NCBI RefSeq assembly: GCF_900090295.1
Contig: NZ_LT607753.1
Coordinates: forward strand, 930,001 to 994,000
Direction of reading: 5' to 3'
Length of the DNA: 64,000 bases
Origin: Micromonospora coxensis
Lineage (GTDB): Bacteria > Actinomycetota > Actinomycetes > Mycobacteriales > Micromonosporaceae
The translations under genes were made by a program, and so were the position numbers. The notes beneath the pieces were generated by a model. It did no database searches. It saw only the letters and a list, made by a program, of their open reading frames with translations, and was not told the DNA's origin. Shown one piece after another: positions 39,646 through 49,911 of this stretch (its first letter is position 1; each line of letters begins with the position of its first letter).

Positions 39646-40329
39646 TCAGACCAGTTCGCGCATGCGGGCGATCTCGACCGCCTGCTCGGTGGCCACCGAG
39701 GTGGCGAACTCGTTGAGCTGCTGGTCGACGCCGACCGTGAGCAGGTCGGTGGCCATCCGCACCGCGCCGTCGTGGTGGTCGGTCATCATCCGTACGAAGA
39801 GCCGGTCGAACTCGGCGCCCCGGGCGTCGGTCAGCGCCCGGATCGCCTCGGGCGACTGCATGCCCCGCATGGTGCCGTGGTCGTGGCCCGGGACGTCGGC
39901 GGCCAGGCCACGGGCGCTGAGCCAGCCGCGCATCATGCCGATCTCCGGCCCCTGCGCGCCGCGGATGCGCTCGGCGAGGGCTCTGACCTGCGGGCTGCCG
40001 GCCCGGTCGGGGGCGAGCTGCGCCATCTCCAGGGCCTGCTGGTGGTGCGGGATCATCATCCGCACGAACCAGACGTCGAGGGAGTTGTAACGGGGCGCGG
40101 CGGTGTCGCGGACCTCGTGCGCGGGGCGGGCGACGGCCGACTCACCCGGCCGGCCGGGCACGATCACCGAGGGGCCGTCCGTCGGCGCGGGGGTGGGCGT
40201 CGCCCGGCCGGTCGCGCCGACCGTGACCGTGCCGGGGCGGTCGGTGGGTCGCAGGGCGAGCGCCAGGGCCACCAGCACCACGACCGCGACTGTGACGACG
40301 AGCAGGGTCCGTCCACGTGGGGCGGTCAT
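39646..40329 (-). CDS. DUF305 secreted/membrane-anchored protein
   Basis: 227 residues with an N-terminal transmembrane or signal segment (about 8-26) and a Thr/Pro spacer. The DUF305 domain has the two repeated His/Met-rich motifs VRMMIPHHQQALEMAQ (about 88-103) and VRMMTDHHDGAVRMA (about 178-192). The ferritin-like four-helix arrangement and the Met/His content suggest metal binding, perhaps copper, but function is not established. A GGAGGGGG ribosome binding site precedes the ATG. Divergent from the LVIVD-repeat gene across a 138-bp shared upstream region. Confidence 0.9.
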   Translation of the reverse strand: MTAPRGRTLLVVTVAVVVLVALALALRPTDRPGTVTVGATGRATPTPAPTDGPSVIVPGRPGESAVARPAHEVRDTAAPRYNSLDVWFVRMMIPHHQQALEMAQLAPDRAGSPQVRALAERIRGAQGPEIGMMRGWLSARGLAADVPGHDHGTMRGMQSPEAIRALTDARGAEFDRLFVRMMTDHHDGAVRMATDLLTVGVDQQLNEFATSVATEQAVEIARMRELV

Positions 40330-40467
40330 GCCATTCCCCCTCCGGTCGAGGTGACAGCGATCGTATCCATTGACAACGGGGCAATCATGTGACCCAAATC
40401 ACATCGATGATCGTCGCAGGACGGTAGGGTGTCCACAATCATCCTTGCCTTTCGAAGGGCCCTGCCG

Positions 40468-41940
<1,473 letters not shown>

Positions 41941-41956
41941 GGGCGAGCGACACGCC

Positions 41957-41987
41957 AGGGCCCAGTCCCCGTCGGGGGCCGGGCCCT
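41957..41987. terminator. Bidirectional hairpin after the LVIVD gene
   Basis: 14-bp stem with two mismatched positions (41957-41970 with 41974-41987) and a 3-nt loop, between convergent genes. Confidence 0.65.
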
Positions 41988-42001
41988 CGCGCGTACGCCG
42001 G

Positions 42002-43015
42002 TCAGCGCACCGGAAGCCGGTAGCGGCGCTCGCCGCCGCTGACCGGGACCACCCGCACCTCACCGCTGCGCAGCTCGTACGTCACCGACCAGCGGGTGTG
42101 CCCCTGCCGCACCGCGTCGAGCAGGCGCAGCGCCGCCGGGGCGTCCACCACCGCCCCGGAGCGCTCCAACTCGGCGGCGAGGATCCCGTAGCGCCGGTCG
42201 GCCCGCCGCTTCGCCTCCGGCACGTCGATCACCGGCACGTTGGTCAGCGCCTGCCAGCGCCCCTCGCCACGCTGCACCCGCATCGTGCCGTCGACGAACT
42301 CCACCACCGCCGACCGGCCGGCCGCGTCGGCGAGCAGGTAGTGCAGCGGCGGCCCACCCTCGAAGTCCAGGTTGTGCCGTTCGAACACGGCCACCGCCTC
42401 GTCCACCGTGGCCGCCCGGTCCAGCACCAGGCGCAGGATCCGCACCGAGCCGACGGTCGGCCGACCCGGCACCGGCTTCGCGGTGGCGTGGTCGTCGGCG
42501 GCCAGCCCCACCGCGAGCCCCCGCTCGTTCATCCCGTCGAAGGGCAGCAGCGGCGCGTTGAGCAGCCGCCGGTCCCCGGTCGGATCCGGCCCCACCCCGA
42601 GGTACGACATGTCCACCATCGACACCGACGCGTAGCCGTCCGGCGGGTCGGTGCGCAGCACCATGGCCGGGTGCGGCCCCCAGTCGAAGTTGCGGGCGAA
42701 CAGCGGCCGGGACGCGTCCCCGGCGGCGGCGAAGAGCGAACAGCCGAACGGGCCCGACGCCGGCCGGGCGTCGGTGCCGACCGTCGCGTCGTACCCGCCG
42801 ACGTAGGTCATCTCGTACAGCGGCAGGTCGCCGACCCGGCGCAGGCTGGCCAGGGTCCGGGCGACCTCGTCGGCGTCCTGCCGGGAGGCGGTGGGCGTCG
42901 CCGCGCCCGGGGCGGTCGGCTCCACCGGCCGGGGTGGGGTCTCCACACCCGATCCGGCGCAGCCCGTGGTGACGATCAGCAGGGCCAGTCCGGCGCCCGC
43001 GAGAGTCCTGCGCAT
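42002..43015 (-). CDS. Lipoprotein Ntn-hydrolase (C45/choloylglycine-hydrolase-like)
   Basis: 337 residues. Signal peptide with lipobox IVTTGC, so lipidated at Cys19. The catalytic domain begins near residue 85 with GPFGCSLFAAAGDASRPLFARNFDWG; Cys92 would be the Ntn nucleophile, with Arg and Asp of ARNFDWG in the expected active-site positions. NERGLAVGLAADD and LNAPLLPFDGMNERG match linear-amide C-N hydrolases. It should cleave an amide bond on the outer membrane face; the substrate is unknown and the nucleophile is not made N-terminal by any obvious propeptide site. TAGCTT ends 6 nt before the ATG with no ribosome binding site, hence probably leaderless. Confidence 0.85.
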   Translation of the reverse strand: MRRTLAGAGLALLIVTTGCAGSGVETPPRPVEPTAPGAATPTASRQDADEVARTLASLRRVGDLPLYEMTYVGGYDATVGTDARPASGPFGCSLFAAAGDASRPLFARNFDWGPHPAMVLRTDPPDGYASVSMVDMSYLGVGPDPTGDRRLLNAPLLPFDGMNERGLAVGLAADDHATAKPVPGRPTVGSVRILRLVLDRAATVDEAVAVFERHNLDFEGGPPLHYLLADAAGRSAVVEFVDGTMRVQRGEGRWQALTNVPVIDVPEAKRRADRRYGILAAELERSGAVVDAPAALRLLDAVRQGHTRWSVTYELRSGEVRVVPVSGGERRYRLPVR

Positions 43016-43118
43016 GCCCGCAAGCTAGGGCAGGGATCGACCGTTGTCCACCACACGTCGTTTTCCGGTCTGCGGCCGAGGGTACCTGCGAGGCGTACCG
43101 ACGAGAGGAAGGCGGCTC

Positions 43119-43340
43119 ATGAAGCGCAACGAGTACCACGTGGTGCCGAACGGCGGCGGCTGGAAGGTCGAGCAGGGCGACAGGACTCTCGGCTCGTACG
43201 ACACCAAGCACAGCGCGGTCGAGCAGGGGCGCAGGATCGCCCACGCCAACGAGCCGAGCCAGCTGGTGGTGCACACCGCCGACGGGAAGATCGAGACCGA
43301 GTACACCTACCGGGACGACCCGTTCCCGCCCGCCGGCTGA
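43119..43340 (+). CDS. DUF2188 small protein
   Basis: 73 residues starting MKRNEYHVVPNGGGWKV, the signature of the DUF2188 family, followed by GSYDTKHSAVEQGRRIAHANE and VVHTADGKIETEYTY. Good GAGAGGAAGG ribosome binding site. These proteins are soluble and small and have no known function. The gene stands alone, followed by a 17-bp terminator hairpin. Confidence 0.9.
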   Translation: MKRNEYHVVPNGGGWKVEQGDRTLGSYDTKHSAVEQGRRIAHANEPSQLVVHTADGKIETEYTYRDDPFPPAG

Positions 43341-43357
43341 CCGACACGCTCCCCTCC

Positions 43358-43405
43358 GGCGGCCTGCCGGAGCCACCTGGCCACAGGCGGCTCCGGCAGG
43401 CCGCC
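43358..43405. terminator. Bidirectional 17-bp hairpin
   Basis: Perfect 17-bp stem (43358-43374 with 43389-43405) between the DUF2188 gene and the convergent sugar kinase gene. Confidence 0.8.
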
Positions 43406-43447
43406 GTCCCTTGTCGACGTGGCGGCCAGGGCCTACGCGTCGACGGC

Positions 43448-44377
43448 TCAGGCCGGGATCAGCGCCAGCTGCCGCCCGATCGCCTCCTCGGAGAGTTCCG
43501 GACGCCCACCCGGGTGCCCCACGGTGGCCCCGGCAGCGGCGACGGCGCGCCGGGCGACGAGGTCCAGGGGCTCCCCGCGCAGCAGGCCGGCGGTGAGCGC
43601 GGCGACGAAGGCGTCCCCGGCGCCGGTGGTGTCCACCGTCGGGGTGTCGCTGAGCGGGAGGAAGAGGTCGCCGTCGGGCCAGGCGAAGGCGTTGCCGATC
43701 CCGTCCACCGCCACCGCGACCAGGGTCGGGCCGTGCCGGAGCAGCTCGCGGGCGGCCCGGCGACCGTCGGCGGCGTTCTCCGGTCGCGCGCCGGCCAGCA
43801 GCGCGGTCTCGGTCGCGTCGGCGCGCAGCACGTCGGCGAGGACCAGCAGTTCGGCGGCGTGGCTCCGGTCGTCCGGGGCGCCGTCGAGGACGACCAGCCG
43901 TTGCGCCTGGCGGGCGCAACGGGCCGCGGCGAGGGCGGCCTCGTACGGCTGCTGCAACTGCACCAGCACGCCCCGGGCGGCGCGCAGCCGGTCGGCGGCG
44001 CCGCGCACGTCGGCGGCGGTGAGCAGGACCGGCGCGGGCAGGTCCTCGACGTAGCGCCACGTCCCGTCGGCGTCCACCAGGTCGACGATCAGGCCGGTCG
44101 CGGTGCCCGGCCGGCGCACCACGGCGCTCACGTCGACGCCGTCGGCCCGGGCCCGGGCCAGCAACCGGTCGGCGATCTCGTCGTCGCCGACCACGCCGAG
44201 CAGCCCCACGTCGACGCCGAGCTGGGCCAGGCCGACCGCCTGGTTGGCGCCCTTGCCGCCGAGCAGTTCCCGACGGCGGCGCGCCGACGCCGTGCCGGAG
44301 GCCGCCGGGACCTCGTCCACCAGCAGGACGAGGTCCCGCGCGATCTGTCCCACCACCAGCACGTCCGCAGCCGCCAT
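43448..44377 (-). CDS. PfkB-family carbohydrate kinase (ribokinase-like)
   Basis: 309 residues. N-terminal PfkB signature in RRRELLGGKGANQAVGLAQLG (about 36-56, Gly-Gly-Lys-Gly-Ala-Asn for substrate binding) and the C-terminal signature VDTTGAGDAFVAAL (about 250-263) with the catalytic Asp in GAGD. Sequence order and length fit ribokinase or a related sugar kinase acting on a pentose or nucleoside; the exact sugar is not certain. No transporter or repressor gene is adjacent. ATG 44377 gives the usual MAAADVLVVGQIARD start. Confidence 0.9.
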   Translation of the reverse strand: MAAADVLVVGQIARDLVLLVDEVPAASGTASARRRRELLGGKGANQAVGLAQLGVDVGLLGVVGDDEIADRLLARARADGVDVSAVVRRPGTATGLIVDLVDADGTWRYVEDLPAPVLLTAADVRGAADRLRAARGVLVQLQQPYEAALAAARCARQAQRLVVLDGAPDDRSHAAELLVLADVLRADATETALLAGARPENAADGRRAARELLRHGPTLVAVAVDGIGNAFAWPDGDLFLPLSDTPTVDTTGAGDAFVAALTAGLLRGEPLDLVARRAVAAAGATVGHPGGRPELSEEAIGRQLALIPA

Positions 44378-44545
44378 GCGATGGCTACTACCCCGGTGCG
44401 GCGGTGGCATGTCGGCGCCCACGGCCGGCCCGGACCCCGCCCGCAAGCCCGACGGCGGACCCGGCCCGGGCGGGACCGGCGCCGCCGGCCCTGGTGCCGG
44501 CGACCCCGGTGCCGGCGACCGCCGGCGGACGGAATCCGTGGCGGA

Positions 44546-46147
44546 TCAGCGCACCGGGGTTCGCCGGGTCGGGCGCGGGCCGACGAGTCGGCGCACCAGC
44601 GGCGCCGCGTTCCACTTCGCCGCGCCGACCAGGTCCCGGGCGTGCTCCAGCACCGTGTAGTCGGGCCGGGCCTGCCCGTCGGCGATCGCCCGGTCCAGGT
44701 CGTTGCCGCACCGGGTCAGCACGGCGTCGAAGTCGCGGCGGACCGGTTCGAGCAGGTCGTAGCCGAAGGAGCGGTGCAGCCGGGCGAAGAAGGGCTTGTA
44801 GAGCCGGGCCCGCTCGTGCAGCCCCGACGAGTACGACATCGGGTTCTTCGGCCGCCGCCGGATGTAGTCCGGCAGCACGTCGGCGAAGGCCCGCCGCACG
44901 ATCCACTTCTCCTGCCCGTCCCGCATCTTCAGCGACAGCGGCAGCCGCATCGCCAGCTCCACCACGCTCAGGTCGAGGAAGGGCACCCGCGCCTCGACAC
45001 CGTGGTCCATGCTGGTCCGGTCGACCCGCTGCAACTCCGTACGCCCGAGGTTGCGGATCTTGTGGAGGAAGAGCCGGCGGGCCCGGTCCGGGCCGACCTC
45101 GTGGTACATCGGGTAGCCGCCGAACAGCTCGTCCGAGCCGTCGCCGGTCAGCACCACCTTGATCCCCAGCTCGCGCAGCCGCCGGAAGATCGGCACGGAG
45201 ACCACCGCGTTGATGATGTCGCCGTACTCGGTCAGCTCGGAGATCCGGATCGCCTCCCGGATCTCGCCCAGCCGGATGTCGCGCGGGCGCAGCTCGATCA
45301 CCTCGTGCGCGACGCCGAGGTCGGCGGCGAGCCGCCGGGCGTAGGCGACGTCCGGGCTGTCCGGCACCCCGACCGTCACCGCCACGCAGTCCGGGTGCAT
45401 CTCGCGCACGTGCAGCAGGGCCAGCGAGCTGTCCAGGCCGCCCGAGAGCACCACCCCGACGGTCAGGTCGGTGTCGACGCGCATCCGGATGCTGTCGGTG
45501 AGCGCGGCACGGACGAGCAGGGCGGCCTCGTCCGGGTCGTCCACCGGGGGCAGCCCCTCGCCGAGACGGAGCAGGTCGAGGTACGGCCGCAGCGTGACCC
45601 GGCCGTCGGAGTCGGCCCAGCCGTGGTGCCCGGGCGGCACCTCGGCGACCGGGGCGCGCTGCCCCACCAACGCCTTGACCTCGCTGGCGACGTGCAGGCA
45701 GCCGGGCGTACGGGCCCAGTAGAGCGGCTTGACCCCGAGCGGGTCCCGGGCCAGGTACACCCGGCCGGTGGCGCGCTCGACGACGGCGAAGGCCCACTCC
45801 CCGCGCAGCCGGTGCACCGCCTCCTCACCCCAGCGCAGGAAGGCGGCGAGCACCACCTCGGTGTCGCTCTCGCTGCGGAAGTCGTGGCCGAGGCCGGTCA
45901 ACTCCCGGCGCAACTCGTGGTGGTTGAAGACCTCGCCGTTGTAGCAGAGGACGTACCGCCCGTCGGCGGAGGTCCAGGGCTGCACGGCCCGGTCCCGGTC
46001 CACCACCCGCAGCCGCCGTACGCCGGTGAGCAGCCCGGACTCCTGCCGGGTCTCGGTGACCTCGCCGCGCGGGGCGAGGACGGCGAGCATCCGGCGGAAG
46101 ACGGCCGGGTCGGCCTCGGGGCCGATGCTGAGCGCGATCCCGCACAT
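44546..46147 (-). CDS. asnB: Asparagine synthetase-type glutamine amidotransferase
   Basis: 533 residues. N-terminal glutaminase domain begins MCGIALSIG (catalytic Cys2) with VLCYNGEVFNHHELR near 72 and RGEWAFAVVE near 113; the C-terminal synthetase has the PP-loop SGGLDSSLALL (about 238-248) and VVLTGDGSDELFGGYP. It uses Gln ammonia and ATP to amidate a carboxylate through an acyl-AMP. The standard substrate is Asp, but the shorter ADP-stage enzymes of this family also amidate other molecules, including diaminopimelate in peptidoglycan (LtsA). The gene starts 5 nt after the stop of an M15-like peptidase-fold gene, which raises that possibility. Substrate unproven. Confidence 0.92.
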   Translation of the reverse strand: MCGIALSIGPEADPAVFRRMLAVLAPRGEVTETRQESGLLTGVRRLRVVDRDRAVQPWTSADGRYVLCYNGEVFNHHELRRELTGLGHDFRSESDTEVVLAAFLRWGEEAVHRLRGEWAFAVVERATGRVYLARDPLGVKPLYWARTPGCLHVASEVKALVGQRAPVAEVPPGHHGWADSDGRVTLRPYLDLLRLGEGLPPVDDPDEAALLVRAALTDSIRMRVDTDLTVGVVLSGGLDSSLALLHVREMHPDCVAVTVGVPDSPDVAYARRLAADLGVAHEVIELRPRDIRLGEIREAIRISELTEYGDIINAVVSVPIFRRLRELGIKVVLTGDGSDELFGGYPMYHEVGPDRARRLFLHKIRNLGRTELQRVDRTSMDHGVEARVPFLDLSVVELAMRLPLSLKMRDGQEKWIVRRAFADVLPDYIRRRPKNPMSYSSGLHERARLYKPFFARLHRSFGYDLLEPVRRDFDAVLTRCGNDLDRAIADGQARPDYTVLEHARDLVGAAKWNAAPLVRRLVGPRPTRRTPVR

Positions 46148-46152
46148 CCGAC

Positions 46153-47109
46153 TCAGGCCCCCATCTCGGCTTCGTACGCCGACCGGAGCCGGGCCCGGGC
46201 GGCCGGCGCGAGGCACAGGTGCCAGGCCTGCCCCTCGTCGACCACGTTCAGCTCACCGGCGGCCTGCCGGGCGAGCAGGATCTCGGCGAGGACGTCGCGG
46301 GCGCCGAACCGGGTGAACCAGCTCATCTCCACGTCGACGGCCCAGCCGAGGCAGTGGCCGCTGGGCACCATCGCGGCGTACCCGAGCCGGCGCAGCTGGT
46401 ACTGGTGCTCGGCGCTGCGGACCAGGCTGGTGACCCAGAGCGGCGGGGTGCCGGCCGGGGTGGCCCGGTCGAACTCCCGCGCCAGGTCGTTGAGGAGCGC
46501 GATGACCTCCCGGCGGGCCCGGCGGAACTTCACCCCGGCGGTGCGCGGGGTGGCGTCGGGCCGCAGCCGCCGGCGCACGGCCCGCACGCCGCGCCCTAGG
46601 ATGGTGGCGGGCTGTTCCTGGTAGCGGAAGGCGAGCAGGCCCCGCCGGCGCAGCCATTCCAGGTCGACCATGTCGGGGTGGGTGTTCACCTGCTCGTCGG
46701 TGAGGAAGGTGGGCGCGTCGCGCCACCACATCACGTCGATGCGGGAGAGCAGGTAGATCCGCACCAGCGCGGTGAGGTCCCCCGCCGAGCTGCGCTCGTT
46801 GGGCTGGTAGCGGGCCATCTCCAGCAGCAGGGTCTCCCGCGCGCCGATGAGGCCCTGCGGGGTGGCGTCGAGCACCGCCGCGATGGCGGGCTCCCGCAGC
46901 CGCTGGTCGAGCAGGACCTGGCGGGCGGCGGTGGAGGCGGCGTCGGCCAGCGCGCCGACCTCGACCAGCAGGTCGGTGACCGCGTGCCGGTAGGCGTCCA
47001 GGTCCGGCATGACCCGGGCGACCGCCCGGGCCGGCGAGGGCGACCGGCGCGCCGGGGCCGGTGAGGCGACGGACGGTTGGTGTCCGGAACTTCGGCTGGG
47101 CACACGCAT
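46153..47109 (-). CDS. M15-like (DUF5715-type) protein coupled to asnB
   Basis: 318 residues. No signal peptide is evident: the N-terminus is Ser/Pro/Arg-rich. The N-terminal half is helical (VTDLLVEVGALADAASTAARQVLL). The C-terminal half contains SGHCLGWAVD (about 263-272), an exact match to the SxHxxGxAxD zinc motif of D-Ala-D-Ala (VanY/M15) peptidases, and a later WH in GQAWHLCL (about 303-304), the second zinc His. It resembles the DUF5715 group. Start ATG 47109 follows GAGAGGA. It precedes asnB by 5 nt, so the two are cotranscribed and probably coupled. Peptidase activity and location are unproven; absence of a signal peptide argues for a cytoplasmic role. Confidence 0.8.
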   Translation of the reverse strand: MRVPSRSSGHQPSVASPAPARRSPSPARAVARVMPDLDAYRHAVTDLLVEVGALADAASTAARQVLLDQRLREPAIAAVLDATPQGLIGARETLLLEMARYQPNERSSAGDLTALVRIYLLSRIDVMWWRDAPTFLTDEQVNTHPDMVDLEWLRRRGLLAFRYQEQPATILGRGVRAVRRRLRPDATPRTAGVKFRRARREVIALLNDLAREFDRATPAGTPPLWVTSLVRSAEHQYQLRRLGYAAMVPSGHCLGWAVDVEMSWFTRFGARDVLAEILLARQAAGELNVVDEGQAWHLCLAPAARARLRSAYEAEMGA

Positions 47110-47208
47110 GGTCAGGGTCCTCTCCCGGTACGACACGGTGCGGCTGAACCTGAAACACACCGTAAGCACCCGGAATTGCGAAAGCCCGAGCAATCTTCCC
47201 ATCTACTC

Positions 47209-48003
47209 CTAAGGGCGACGAGTCGCCGTCATCTCCTGCACATCGGCGTACGACGGGATGCCGGGACCGGGGTCGGTGCCGGCGCGCACCGCCTCGACGG
47301 TGGCCCGTACGGCGGCCAGGGCCGCCCGGAACAGCAGCGACCCGGTGCTGACCCGGGCCACCCCGAGCCGACCGAGCGTGTCGAGGTCGGGTCCGCCCGG
47401 CTGGGCGAGGACGTTGAGCGGGGCGTCGACCCGCGCGGCGAGCGTCCGGACCGCGTCCGGGTCGCTCACCCCGGGCACGAAGACGCCGTCCGCCCCGGCC
47501 CGGCGGTAGGCGCGGGCCCGCAGCAGGGCCTGCCCGAGCGGGTCGGGTGTCCGGAGCCACCAGGTGTCGGTGCGGGCATTGACGAACACCGCCGGTGTCC
47601 GGGCCTTGACCGCCGTGATCGTGGCGGCCACGGCCGCGGGGTCGGCGAGGCTTCCGTCGGGCCGGCCGTCCTCCAGGTTGATCCCGACCACGCCGAGCGC
47701 GGCCAGCCGGGCGACGTACCGGGCGACGGCGTCCGGGTCGTCGCCGAACCCCGCCTCCACGTCCACCGTGACCAGCACCGGCAGCCGGACGAGCAGGGCG
47801 GCGAGGCGCAGCGTCTCGGCGGCGGTCGCCCCGGTGCCGTCGGGCCGGCCGGCGGACGCGGCGACGCCGAGGCTGGTGGTGCCGACGGCCGGGTGCCCGG
47901 CCGCCGCCAGGGCCGCCCCGGAGGCGTGGTCCCAGGCGTTGGGCAGCAGCAGCGGCCGGCCGGGGCGGTGCAGCGCCCGGAACGCGGCGTACCGGTCGGT
48001 CAT
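47209..48003 (-). CDS. Isocitrate lyase/PEP mutase-family protein
   Basis: 264 residues. The (beta/alpha)8 phosphoenolpyruvate mutase fold is seen from LLLPNAWDHASGAALAAAGHPAVGTTS (about 18-44), VDVEAGFGDD (about 80-89, metal-binding Asp/Glu), VGINLEDG (about 109-116) and VFVNARTDTWW (about 139-149). Enzymes of this family make or break C-C or P-C bonds in 2-oxo acids. The strictly conserved KxCGHxxC of true isocitrate lyases is absent, so a different member, such as a methylisocitrate-lyase-like or phosphonate enzyme, is likely. ATG overlaps the P450 stop by 4 nt, so both genes are in one operon. Confidence 0.87.
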   Translation of the reverse strand: MTDRYAAFRALHRPGRPLLLPNAWDHASGAALAAAGHPAVGTTSLGVAASAGRPDGTGATAAETLRLAALLVRLPVLVTVDVEAGFGDDPDAVARYVARLAALGVVGINLEDGRPDGSLADPAAVAATITAVKARTPAVFVNARTDTWWLRTPDPLGQALLRARAYRRAGADGVFVPGVSDPDAVRTLAARVDAPLNVLAQPGGPDLDTLGRLGVARVSTGSLLFRAALAAVRATVEAVRAGTDPGPGIPSYADVQEMTATRRP

Positions 48004-48962
48004 CGCCGCGCCTCCCTCGTGCCGGTGGGCCGCGCGGGTGCCCCGGCGTACGGGCTGCGCAGCACGTCCACCACCGCGGCGGCCAGGGCGAGGGCGTGCC
48101 GGTCGCCGGGGCAGCCGTGCGCACCGACGCCGAAGGTGAGGTTCGGGCGGCCGGGCGTGAACCGGTCCGGGTCGGTGAAGACGGCCGGGTCGCGGTTGGC
48201 CGCGTCGAAGCGCAGCAGCAGCACGGCGCCCGCCGGGATCGGCCGCCCGCCCAGCGCGGCGGCGGTGGTGGCGATCCGGCGGGTGGCGCGTACCGGCGGG
48301 TCGAGCCGGAGCACCTCGCCCAGCAGGTCCGGGGTGGACACCGTGGCCGGCAGGGACCGGGCACGGCGGGCGGCGGCATCGATCAGCCCGGCGGTCGCGT
48401 CGCACGCCTGCACCAGCAGGCCGATCCGGTGCGCCGTCGACTCCTCCGGACCGGCGGGGCAGTTCGCCACCAGGGCGGCCACCGCGTCGTCCGCGCGCCG
48501 CACGGCCGTCGGGTCCGCGCCCGGTTGGTAGGCGGCGGCCACCACGGCGACCGCCGGCACGGCCGCCGCCGGGTCGGCCAGGCCGAGCCCGGCCGCCAGC
48601 ACCCGCAGCGGTACGTCCCGGGCGGGCCGGTCGGCGCGGCGGTCGAGTGCGGCGACGGTGAGCCGGGCGGCCTCGCGGGCCAGCAGGTCCGGGTCCAGGT
48701 CGGCGAGCACGGTCACGGTGGCGGCCCGGCGGGGCGGGTGCCGCTCGGGGCCGCTGAACCGGGCGACCGTCGCGCGCAGCCAGCCGAGGGTGCCCGGCGG
48801 TCCGGGCTCGACCTGCGGCACCCCGAAGGCGGGATCGACGAGCCCGGCCCGCACGTCGGCGTGCCGGGTCACGGTCCAGGTGGCGCCGGTGGCGTCGGGG
48901 GCCGGTGGCGCGCACGGCGGGGTGTCGGGCGGGGCGGCGACGCGGAGCGGGGAGACGGTCAT
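48000..48962 (-). CDS. Short cytochrome P450
   Basis: 320 residues, about 80 fewer than a usual bacterial P450. Present: I-helix ACDATAG (about 147-153, the A/G-x-D/E-T site), K-helix ExxR in GEVLRLDPP (about 213), and the heme loop FGVGAHGCPGDR (about 283-294) with Cys290 as the heme ligand. What is missing lies before the I-helix: the N-terminal B/C/F/G region is reduced. The ATG at 48962 is preceded at 7 nt by TAGCGT without a ribosome binding site, so a leaderless start is likely and the short form appears genuine. It overlaps the PEP-mutase-family gene by 4 nt. Substrate unknown. Confidence 0.85.
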   Translation of the reverse strand: MTVSPLRVAAPPDTPPCAPPAPDATGATWTVTRHADVRAGLVDPAFGVPQVEPGPPGTLGWLRATVARFSGPERHPPRRAATVTVLADLDPDLLAREAARLTVAALDRRADRPARDVPLRVLAAGLGLADPAAAVPAVAVVAAAYQPGADPTAVRRADDAVAALVANCPAGPEESTAHRIGLLVQACDATAGLIDAAARRARSLPATVSTPDLLGEVLRLDPPVRATRRIATTAAALGGRPIPAGAVLLLRFDAANRDPAVFTDPDRFTPGRPNLTFGVGAHGCPGDRHALALAAAVVDVLRSPYAGAPARPTGTREARR

Positions 48963-49061
48963 CCGCCGCACGCTAGGCCCAGTTCCGTTCGGCGCCCGCC
49001 GAAGTGTCGTCGGCCGGGAGGACGACGGGGCCAGGGACACGCCGCACGGCCCGGGGGCCGA

Positions 49062-49099
49062 GCCGGACGGAATCGGCCGGGCCGGACGGAATCGGCCGG
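49062..49099. repeat. Two 19-bp tandem repeats
   Basis: Two identical copies of GCCGGACGGAATCGGCCGG (49062-49080 and 49081-49099) with a partial third copy, in the gap before the broken regulator gene. Confidence 0.85.
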
Positions 49100-49116
49100 G
49101 CCGGCGCGGGCCCGGG

Positions 49117-49855
49117 TCAGGCGCGGCCACCGCCGGTGTCCCGCACCGGCGGGGTCAGCTCGGCGGGGCTCAACCCCAGCGTGTCCCTCAGGGCGGCCAC
49201 CCCGGCAGGGGTGATCCGGACGCTGCGGCCGACGCCGGGCGCGGTCCAGCCCAGCTCCGCGAAGCGCCGGCAGAGCGCCGCGCCGAGCGCGCCGCCGAGA
49301 TGGGGGCGGCGTTCGGTCCAGTCGAGGCAGTCCCGCAGCAGCGGGCGGCGCCCGACGGGCCGGTCCACCGGCACGCCGAGGTCGGTCAGCCAGGTCCGGC
49401 CGTCCGGGGTGAGCGCCAGGCCGTGCGTGGCGTCGAGCAGCCCGCGGGTCAGCAGCGCGTCGCGCAGCCGGACGCCGAGCCGGCCGGCGAGGTGGTCGTA
49501 ACAGGTCCGGGCGTGGGCGAGCGCCGCGTCGGCGGTGGCCGCGCGCAGCGACCGGGCCGGTCGGGGGGGCCGGCGGCGCGTGGCCGGCCAGGTCCTCGAC
49601 CAGCTGGGCCACCGCCGGGCCGGCCAGCCGGAGGTAGCGGTGCCGGCCCTGGCGCTGCTCGACCAGCAGCCCGCCGCGGACCAGTCGGGTGAGGTGGTCG
49701 CTGGCGGTGGACGGCGCCACCCCGGCGGTCCGGGCCAGTTCCCCCGCCGTCCAGGCCCGCCCGTCGAGCAGCGCCAGGCAGATGGTGGCCCGGGTGGCGT
49801 CGGCGAGCAGGGTGGCGAGGTCGGCGAGGCGGGGGCCGTCGGTGGCGGCGGTCAT
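49117..49855 (-). pseudogene. ArsR-family regulator interrupted by a one-base frameshift
   Basis: Starting at ATG 49855, the N-terminal half is a normal winged helix: LADLATLLADATRATICLALL, ELARTAGVAPSTASDHLTRL and GLLVEQRQGRHRYLRL, the ArsR pattern. After about 95 residues the frame runs into Arg-rich nonsense. If one base is removed from the G7 run at 49563-49569 the frame continues as ARSLRAATADAALAH, CYDHLAGRLGVRLRDALL and through to the stop at 49117, a coherent C-terminal domain. The total length (739 nt) is one more than a multiple of three. Either the gene is broken or the homopolymer was misread. The neighbouring divergent GH43 gene and the palindrome between them suggest that it was a local repressor. 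Confidence 0.85.
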
Positions 49856-49911
49856 CCGGCGATGGTCCCACGGCGACGCTCCGGCGGGCGCCGAACTCGG
49901 GACGACATCTT

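Noticed and set aside
42098..46624. Very long open frame on the plus strand
   Set aside because: It runs antisense through the Ntn lipoprotein, sugar kinase and asnB genes. Long stop-free antisense frames are expected at this GC content, and the translation is low-complexity Arg/Pro/Gly.
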